Of a stretch of DNA of 9,709 nucleotides, positions 5,175 through 9,709 are shown one piece after another. The position numbers were made by a program, and so were the translations under genes. Numbering within the stretch: position 1 is the first letter of the stretch; every line of letters begins with the position of its first letter. Below the pieces are notes generated by a model. The model made no database searches. It was not told the origin of the DNA and was given only the letters and a program-made list of their open reading frames with translations. The DNA is from Candidatus Sigynarchaeota archaeon (GTDB taxonomy: Archaea > Asgardarchaeota > Lokiarchaeia > Sigynarchaeales > Sigynarchaeaceae), in the NCBI GenBank assembly GCA_030587525.1, contig JAUQYW010000097.1, forward strand, positions 1 to 9,709. Direction: 5' to 3'.

Positions 5175-6181
5175 AAAAAGTGAGGGTCGGCATCGCCAGC
5201 TTCGCCCACATGCATGCTTACAGCTACGTGAACGTACTCAAACATATGGATGGCGTGGAGGTAGCTGGTTTCTGCGATCTCAACGAGACACGTGCGAAAC
5301 GCGTGAAAAACGAGTACAAATTGCTGTCATATCCCGATTACGAGGCGCTCGCTGCCAGGGATGACATCGATGTTATCCTCGTCACGACCGAGAATGTTTA
5401 CCACGTCGACGCGGCAATCGCAGCATTCGAGCACGGGAAGCATGTTATCGTGGAAAAGCCAATCGCGACGCGGTTGGAGGATGCGCGCGCCATGATCGAT
5501 GCCGCGAAGAAGCACGGCCGCAAGCTTTTCCAGTGCTATCCTTGCCGGTACCACCCGTCCGCGCGGAAGGCCAAGGAAATGGTCGCCGCCGGGGACGTGG
5601 GTGAAATTCTCGGCATCACGTCGACGAACCACGGATGCATGCCGGATCACAAGCACCCCGAAACCTCGTGGTTTTCGAATCGGAAGCTCGCGGGCGGAGG
5701 TGCCGTGATGGACCACACCACGCACGCGGCAGACCTCATGTTTTGGCTCACGGGTTGGACACCTAGTCACGTGTATGGTATTGCAAAAAAATTATTTCAC
5801 GATGATATCGACACCGATGACGCTGGCATGGTCCTCATCACCTTCGAGAATGGCGTTGCCGCGAGCATCGACCCGAGCTGGAGCCGCCCCGTGTCGTTTC
5901 CCACGTGGGGAGACCTCACCATGATCATTTACGGCTCCAAAATGACCGTCACGATCGACATGTTCAACCAGAACCTGGAAATCTACGCTAACACGGGCAA
6001 AAAAAATGCTGCATGGCAATCATTCGGTTCAGATGCCGATGCCCAGATGCTGGTCAGTTATGTATCGGCCCTCCGTGATGATGGAGATCCGCCAGTTAAT
6101 GGCGAGGATGGCATCAAGGCGCTGAAGGTCGCGCTGAAGGCTTACGAGGCGTCCAACGCGGGTTCGGTCGTGAAATGGTAG
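5171..6181 (+). CDS. Gfo/Idh/MocA-family oxidoreductase (second)
   Basis: A 336-residue member of the same superfamily as its neighbour but of a different subfamily. The dinucleotide loop is VGIASFAHMHAYSY instead of GxGxxG, with Ala, Ser and His at places normally held by Gly. The rest is regular: VTTENVYH, then VEKP with E95-K96-P97, then GGGAVMDHTTHAADL giving D181-x3-H185. The loop variant is probably a subfamily signature with altered cofactor contacts, since the catalytic residues are kept. The ATG at 5171 overlaps the upstream stop and has a strong Shine-Dalgarno site. Stop is TAG at 6179-6181. The substrate is unknown. Pairing with the upstream enzyme could provide two oxidation or oxidation/reduction steps on one sugar. 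Confidence 0.9.
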   Translation: MKKVRVGIASFAHMHAYSYVNVLKHMDGVEVAGFCDLNETRAKRVKNEYKLLSYPDYEALAARDDIDVILVTTENVYHVDAAIAAFEHGKHVIVEKPIATRLEDARAMIDAAKKHGRKLFQCYPCRYHPSARKAKEMVAAGDVGEILGITSTNHGCMPDHKHPETSWFSNRKLAGGGAVMDHTTHAADLMFWLTGWTPSHVYGIAKKLFHDDIDTDDAGMVLITFENGVAASIDPSWSRPVSFPTWGDLTMIIYGSKMTVTIDMFNQNLEIYANTGKKNAAWQSFGSDADAQMLVSYVSALRDDGDPPVNGEDGIKALKVALKAYEASNAGSVVKW

Positions 6182-6216
6182 GGAATGAAGAGCATGACGA
6201 ATTTCGGACAGGAAAA

Positions 6217-6222
6217 GAGGGG
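6217..6222 (+). promoter_or_regulatory. Shine-Dalgarno site of the membrane protein gene
   Basis: GAGGGG nine bases before the ATG at 6232. It supports this start rather than the in-frame ATG at 6175, which overlaps the previous gene and has no such site. Confidence 0.65.
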
Positions 6223-6231
6223 CAAACTGCC

Positions 6232-7392
6232 ATGATCGACTACCAAAAATCCCGCAAGATCCTTGCGATCGCCTCGGTGGTCTACATCGTGGTTTCTTTG
6301 TTCTTGTTCATCGATCACAACGATTATACGCAATACATTCTTCAATGGGAAATGTACCTGGCCGGGACGCTCGATCCCACGTATCCCCCCGTCTTTTCGA
6401 TGTTGTTTGCGCCGCTCTACGCGGTCTGGTACCGGTTGCCCAAGCTGGTGTTTGTCTGTGCATTCCTGGTGACTATGTGGCAGATGCACGAGCATTTGTT
6501 CAAGCATCCCGATTTTGCCCATATATCCGAACAAAAAAAGGCCTGGTTCATCTTGCTCTTTTTCGTCATCAGCCCGAATTGCTGGTGGCACGTCTGGACC
6601 GGCTTGTTCGATGGACTCCTCGGGCTTTTCGTGTTTAACATGTATCTAGTCTTGAAAAATCGTACCATGCGATGGGTGGTCAAGGATGCTGTGTTGCTCG
6701 TGCTCATCGCATTGACTATGCTGATCAAGTTCGTGGGAATATTTCTACTCGTGCCTTTCTTATTTTTCAATCTCGTGCAACCGAAGACCGGAGAGAGCGA
6801 GCAGGATTTTGCATGCCGGCGAAAAAAAACATTTCGCATCCGGCTACTCGTGTACGTCTGCGGTGGAGCTAGCATTGGTATCGCAGCAATAGTGCTGGTT
6901 GACGTGAGTACGATACTCGCGCCGTTTGTCCTCCAGGCCTCGCGGTCGTACGAGTCTCTTTACGAGTTCGCGCTGTACCCGAACTCACCCTTTTTCCTGA
7001 AATTTTTCGTGGACTTGTACTCGCGCACGGGATTTTACATATTTTTGATCGCCATGATCCTCGTGTACGTGTATTGCATCAAGGCGAAGGTGTCGAACGA
7101 GGCGTGGTTGCTCTTGCCGATGTTGACGTTCATGACGTTCTTCCAGGTCGTCCATGCCCAGTTCTTGCTATGGATTTTGCCTCTCCTCGGCGTGTACTAT
7201 GCAAAGCACGATGGTCGCACCGGGCGATCGCATATCCGCCGTCATCTGTTCTGGATCGAGCTGATCGACGGTTCCGTGTTCTTCTTCTTGCCCTTCGCGC
7301 AGTTCATGTACACGTGGGTGATTGCCGAGGTCATCAAGCGGGAAACGAGCGAAAAAGTGGCCGTTCCCGGCGTGGCCTTGTCACCAGCGTGA
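6232..7392 (+). CDS. Multi-pass membrane protein, probable GT-C (GT87-like) glycosyltransferase
   Basis: A 386-residue integral membrane protein with roughly eight to ten hydrophobic segments. The first is at about 10-27; others are near 55-66, 70-83, 104-114, 122-141, 152-182, 205-223, 285-305, 310-330 and the C-terminal region. The first loop has HNDYTQYILQWEMYLAG then DPTYPPVF (about 29-55). It resembles the acidic loop and YPP of polyprenyl-phosphate-dependent GT-C enzymes, where an acidic residue is catalytic. GLFDGLLGLF (124-133) and a Lys-containing TM segment ending LLVPFLF (164-178) also match that family's pattern. Such enzymes move mannose or similar sugars from a lipid-linked donor onto lipids or glycans outside the membrane. 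The assignment is by pattern only; another membrane enzyme or transporter is possible. It lies 50 bases after the second oxidoreductase, in one operon with it. Confidence 0.62.
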   Translation: MIDYQKSRKILAIASVVYIVVSLFLFIDHNDYTQYILQWEMYLAGTLDPTYPPVFSMLFAPLYAVWYRLPKLVFVCAFLVTMWQMHEHLFKHPDFAHISEQKKAWFILLFFVISPNCWWHVWTGLFDGLLGLFVFNMYLVLKNRTMRWVVKDAVLLVLIALTMLIKFVGIFLLVPFLFFNLVQPKTGESEQDFACRRKKTFRIRLLVYVCGGASIGIAAIVLVDVSTILAPFVLQASRSYESLYEFALYPNSPFFLKFFVDLYSRTGFYIFLIAMILVYVYCIKAKVSNEAWLLLPMLTFMTFFQVVHAQFLLWILPLLGVYYAKHDGRTGRSHIRRHLFWIELIDGSVFFFLPFAQFMYTWVIAEVIKRETSEKVAVPGVALSPA

Positions 7393-7454
7393 TCGCGCGC
7401 CCGTTCCTCTGGTTTTCCGGGGATATTTCGGGCAATTGTTAAAAACTACTGCCC

Positions 7455-8168
7455 ATGATTCCTTTCGAGACCATGGCCAGCACGCGGATGGAACAAGTCA
7501 TCGCAAGATACACCTTGAAAGGCATCATTTTCGACCTGGATGGCACGCTCACGAACACGCTGGATCAACATGTCGAAGCGTTCGACCGGGTATTCAAGCG
7601 AAACGGATACAACGTGGACCGCAGCAAGATCCAGGCGAACATGGGCCGGCGGCCATTTGACATCGTGCGCGACCTGATCTTCGATGGAAAGTCCGACGAT
7701 GCACTGCCGAAAGCGCAGGTCGAAAAATTGTACCGCATGGCGCAAGAGAAGATCGACATGTTCACGACTTTGATCCCGCAGCACCCGCCCACGATGCCGG
7801 GCGTCCCGGACGTGCTCGCGCGAGCGAAACAACTGGGGCTCAAGCTCGCGGTCGTGTCGAGCACGACATACAAGAACGTGAAGATCATCCTGGATCGCAT
7901 CGACGTGTATAAATACCTCGATGCACTGGTCACGGGCGAAGACGTGAAGATCGGCAAGCCCCATCCGGAGGCATTCTTGAAGGGAGCTGAAAAATTGGGC
8001 TTTCCGAAGGAAAACTTGATCGTGATCGGGGATTCAATTCATGATATCGGCAGTGCACGGCAAGGCGGGCTGCGCATCATCGCGGTCGCCACGGGCAAGC
8101 ACACCGTGGCCGAGCTCGAGGCAAAGCATCCCGATCTCGTGATCCCGAACCTGCTAGGGCTGTTCTGA
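7455..8168 (+). CDS. HAD-superfamily phosphatase (phosphoglycolate phosphatase/beta-phosphoglucomutase type)
   Basis: A 237-residue haloacid dehalogenase-type hydrolase with all four motifs. Motif I is FDLDGTL, with nucleophile D27 and acid/base D29. Motif II is VVSST (S135/S136). Motif III is the Lys in IGKPHPE (K168). Motif IV is GDSIHD, with D193 and D197 for magnesium. A helical C1 cap lies between motifs I and II (about 36-112), which places it with small-molecule sugar-phosphate or phosphoglycolate phosphatases. The exact substrate is not predictable. Start is uncertain: ATGs at 7455, 7473 and 7488 are in frame, none with a clear Shine-Dalgarno site, and even the last keeps motif I. It follows the membrane protein by 62 bases and may dephosphorylate the sugar handled by the neighbouring dehydrogenases. 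Confidence 0.9.
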   Translation: MIPFETMASTRMEQVIARYTLKGIIFDLDGTLTNTLDQHVEAFDRVFKRNGYNVDRSKIQANMGRRPFDIVRDLIFDGKSDDALPKAQVEKLYRMAQEKIDMFTTLIPQHPPTMPGVPDVLARAKQLGLKLAVVSSTTYKNVKIILDRIDVYKYLDALVTGEDVKIGKPHPEAFLKGAEKLGFPKENLIVIGDSIHDIGSARQGGLRIIAVATGKHTVAELEAKHPDLVIPNLLGLF

Positions 8169-8198
8169 ATTCCAAATATTACGTTTCCCACATTCAAG

Positions 8199-8207
8199 TT
8201 TAAAAAA
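8199..8207 (+). promoter_or_regulatory. TATA box of the third oxidoreductase
   Basis: TTTAAAAAA in the 86-base gap after the phosphatase gene. A start site about 25 bases on would leave a leader of some 20-25 bases including the AAGGA site. The third oxidoreductase can therefore be expressed separately from the operon. Confidence 0.5.
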
Positions 8208-8243
8208 CGGCAAGTCGTCTCACTTGCATTACAAGAAGTTATA

Positions 8244-8248
8244 AAGGA
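8244..8248 (+). promoter_or_regulatory. Shine-Dalgarno site of the third oxidoreductase
   Basis: AAGGA six bases before the ATG at 8255. It overlaps too closely with the other in-frame ATG (8249) to serve that one, so 8255 is chosen. Confidence 0.6.
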
Positions 8249-8254
8249 ATGATC

Positions 8255-9337
8255 ATGGCAGCGAAAGTGTACAAGTTTATCGTTGTGGGGCTTGGCCACA
8301 TCAGCGACCACTGGTTGCCGCTGTTCTCGGACCAGCAAAAGAAGATGTTCGGCAACACCAAGCGGGTCGAGATCGCCGCGCTCGTCGATCCCGACCAGAC
8401 CACGCACGCAAAGCGTGAAAAATATGCTTGCGGGGATGCGCCGTGTTATGTACAGCTGGAAGACGCGTTCAAGGAAGTGGAAAGCGATGCGGTCCTGGTC
8501 CTCACGCCACCGCAGTACCACGCGCGCTACGTCTGGACGGCCATCCAGCAACTCAACCACGTGCTCACCGAGAAGCCATTCGTGACCGAGATGAACGATC
8601 TCAAGCACATGATCGGGTTATTCAAGACCATCGAGGAGGAACACTTGATCTGCGTCGTGAACCAGCAATACCGGTGGGCGCCCAGGATGCAGGCCATTCG
8701 CAAGGCTGTCGATGACGGCGCCATCGGCACCATCGGGTTCATCACGAGTTATTTCAACGAGCCGGATTACCACTTCAACCTCTGGTGGCGGCAATTGCAC
8801 GGGGATATCTCGGCATTCAACTGGTACGTGCACCACTACGACACGATGCGGTTCCTTCTCAAGAACCGGAAGCCCGTCGAGGTCTATGGCAAGCTCATTC
8901 GCGTGCCCTACTCGAAAATCATCGGTGAGTCGACCGTGTTCCTGCAAGTCACCTTCGAGGACGGCATCGAGTGGTCGTACAACGGCAGCCAGGAAGGCCG
9001 GGGCTGGAAGACGCCTGGGCAATCCATGTTCACGATCCACGGCTCCGACGGCATGATCGAGAACCCGCGCGATGGTCCACCTATGCTCTACAAGGTGGGT
9101 GATGAAAAGGGCGTGCCGCTGATGCCCGACCCCGGCGATGCGCAAGCGCCCTATCCAGACTACTGGCACGTGACGCTGAAAAAATTCGTGGAATCGCTCG
9201 ACGCGAAAAAGCCGATCGACGAGGACGTGACCACGTTCCAGAACAATATATGGACGATCTCAATCCCCATGGCCGCGCGTGAATCCCACCGGCAAAAACG
9301 ACGAATCAACATGAAGGAATTCATGGAATCTTTGTGA
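8255..9337 (+). CDS. Gfo/Idh/MocA-family oxidoreductase (third), catalytic Asp replaced by Asn
   Basis: A 360-residue member with a Rossmann domain starting FIVVGLGHISDHWLP (G12-x-G14-x2-S17) and an acidic residue after the second strand (ALVDPD, D45), which favours NAD. LTPPQYHA and TEKP (E106-K107-P108) follow. In the C-terminal domain the expected Asp-x3-His appears as N189-x3-H193 in AFNWYVHHYD, so the usual Asp is Asn while Lys and His remain. The stretch NEPDYHFNLWWRQLHG before it is rich in aromatics and may shape the sugar pocket. It is clearly diverged from the two upstream paralogues, and is neither tandem nor recent. It has its own TATA box and Shine-Dalgarno site and is followed by a T8 terminator. 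It could be a dehydrogenase with different chemistry, an epimerase-like or glycosidase-like member, or a weak enzyme. Confidence 0.9.
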   Translation: MAAKVYKFIVVGLGHISDHWLPLFSDQQKKMFGNTKRVEIAALVDPDQTTHAKREKYACGDAPCYVQLEDAFKEVESDAVLVLTPPQYHARYVWTAIQQLNHVLTEKPFVTEMNDLKHMIGLFKTIEEEHLICVVNQQYRWAPRMQAIRKAVDDGAIGTIGFITSYFNEPDYHFNLWWRQLHGDISAFNWYVHHYDTMRFLLKNRKPVEVYGKLIRVPYSKIIGESTVFLQVTFEDGIEWSYNGSQEGRGWKTPGQSMFTIHGSDGMIENPRDGPPMLYKVGDEKGVPLMPDPGDAQAPYPDYWHVTLKKFVESLDAKKPIDEDVTTFQNNIWTISIPMAARESHRQKRRINMKEFMESL

Positions 9338-9352
9338 ATCTATGCACCTTCC

Positions 9353-9360
9353 TTTTTTTT
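9353..9360 (+). terminator. T8 terminator after the third oxidoreductase
   Basis: Run of eight T residues 16 bases after the stop, preceded by CCTTCC and with no hairpin. It is a typical archaeal T-tract terminator and closes the oxidoreductase block. Confidence 0.6.
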
Positions 9361-9373
9361 CGACGGCATCACC

Positions 9374-9382
9374 TTTTTATTA
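9374..9382 (+). promoter_or_regulatory. TATA-like element before the iron-sulfur protein gene
   Basis: TTTTTATTA between the T8 terminator and the next gene. The predicted start site near 9403 would give a leader of about 60 bases before the ATG at 9463. Confidence 0.4.
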
Positions 9383-9462
9383 CCTTCGCGGCTGTTATCT
9401 CTTGTTCAATCGCAAATACGAACGAGCGGTGGCGGATTGCGGGCCTGGAACGCGGTTTTTTG

Positions 9463-9709
9463 ATGGAATATAACGATTGCGTCGCATGCGGATTCAAGTG
9501 CGAAAAAGTATGCCCCGTGTCGAGAGGAACGAAAAAATACTGCTTGAGGGCGTTCCTGGAGAAGTATCTCGGCCAGGGGGAGGCAATCTCGTGGCCATGC
9601 ATGGGATGCCGGGCGTGCGAGCTGGTCTGTCCTGGCGAAAAAAAGCCACACCAGCTTGTCATCGAGGCGATGCAGCGGTTCTTGAAAACCGGCGAGAACA
9701 CGATCACCG
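9463..9709 (+). CDS. Protein with two 4Fe-4S motifs (HdrC-like), N-terminal part, cut by window edge
   Basis: 82 residues are visible. The protein begins MEYNDCVACGFKCEKVCP, with C6-x2-C9-x3-C13-x3-C17-P, a cluster motif with one extra residue between the second and third cysteine. A regular second motif C46-x2-C49-x2-C52-x3-C56-P follows in WPCMGCRACELVCP, then a helix HQLVIEAMQRFLKTGE. Two such motifs with a helical linker match subunit C of heterodisulfide reductase and related electron-transfer modules of anaerobes, which carry electrons between cytosolic or membrane partners. ATG 9463 is the first normal start; a TTG directly before it is in frame. The Shine-Dalgarno site is weak. The frame is open to the window edge, so a larger iron-sulfur protein with more domains is possible. 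Confidence 0.8.
   Translation, partial: MEYNDCVACGFKCEKVCPVSRGTKKYCLRAFLEKYLGQGEAISWPCMGCRACELVCPGEKKPHQLVIEAMQRFLKTGENTIT

Noticed and set aside
9369..9707. Minus-strand open frame at the right edge
   Set aside because: The plus strand encodes two clear 4Fe-4S motifs over the same bases, so the minus frame is a shadow.
1..9709. tRNA, rRNA, CRISPR arrays, insertion sequences or attachment sites
   Set aside because: No cloverleaf-like gene, regularly spaced repeats, transposase or terminal inverted repeats were found by reading both strands.

Overview
The window most likely comes from an archaeon, probably an Asgard archaeon. It carries a eukaryote-like Rag/Gtr-type small GTPase with a C-terminal roadblock-like domain, a divergently transcribed longin-like protein, and archaeal expression signals: TATA boxes close to first genes, Shine-Dalgarno (SD) sites on internal operon genes, and T-tract terminators. 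A glycyl-radical-enzyme activase and an iron-sulfur protein at the two edges point to an anaerobe. Assignment to a lineage within Asgard is not possible from this sequence alone.

Left block, minus strand (1-2397). Transcription runs leftward from the GTPase (2397-1453) through two small unrecognised genes. The first (1430-1221) ends in CPCAKC. The second (1224-838) has two CKCG zinc knuckles and overlaps the first by ATGA. Next comes a coding-looking stretch without a start codon (831-631), probably a frameshifted small gene. After a 172-base AT-rich spacer lies the N-terminal part of a radical-SAM glycyl-radical-enzyme activase (458 to beyond the window edge).

Middle (2398-4178). A divergent promoter region separates the GTPase from a plus-strand longin-domain protein (2692-3339). 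Then comes an Lrp/AsnC-type regulator (3566-4009). The 170 bases after it hold a 7-7-7 inverted repeat, a third copy of the same half-site and a TATA box, which look like a regulated promoter for the next operon.

Right block, plus strand (4179-9337). Two Gfo/Idh/MocA oxidoreductases overlap by ATGA. They are followed by a multi-pass membrane protein resembling GT-C/GT87 glycosyltransferases, a HAD-family phosphatase, and a third Gfo/Idh/MocA protein with its own promoter and an Asn where the catalytic Asp is expected. Together they suggest oxidation or epimerisation of a sugar or cyclitol, dephosphorylation of a sugar phosphate, and transfer of a sugar to a lipid or surface glycan. The substrate cannot be named. 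The window ends inside a gene for a protein with two 4Fe-4S motifs (9463 onward), HdrC-like.

The best candidate for something undescribed is the left block: a Rag-like GTPase with a degenerate G4 motif, encoded with small cysteine-knuckle proteins and facing a longin protein.
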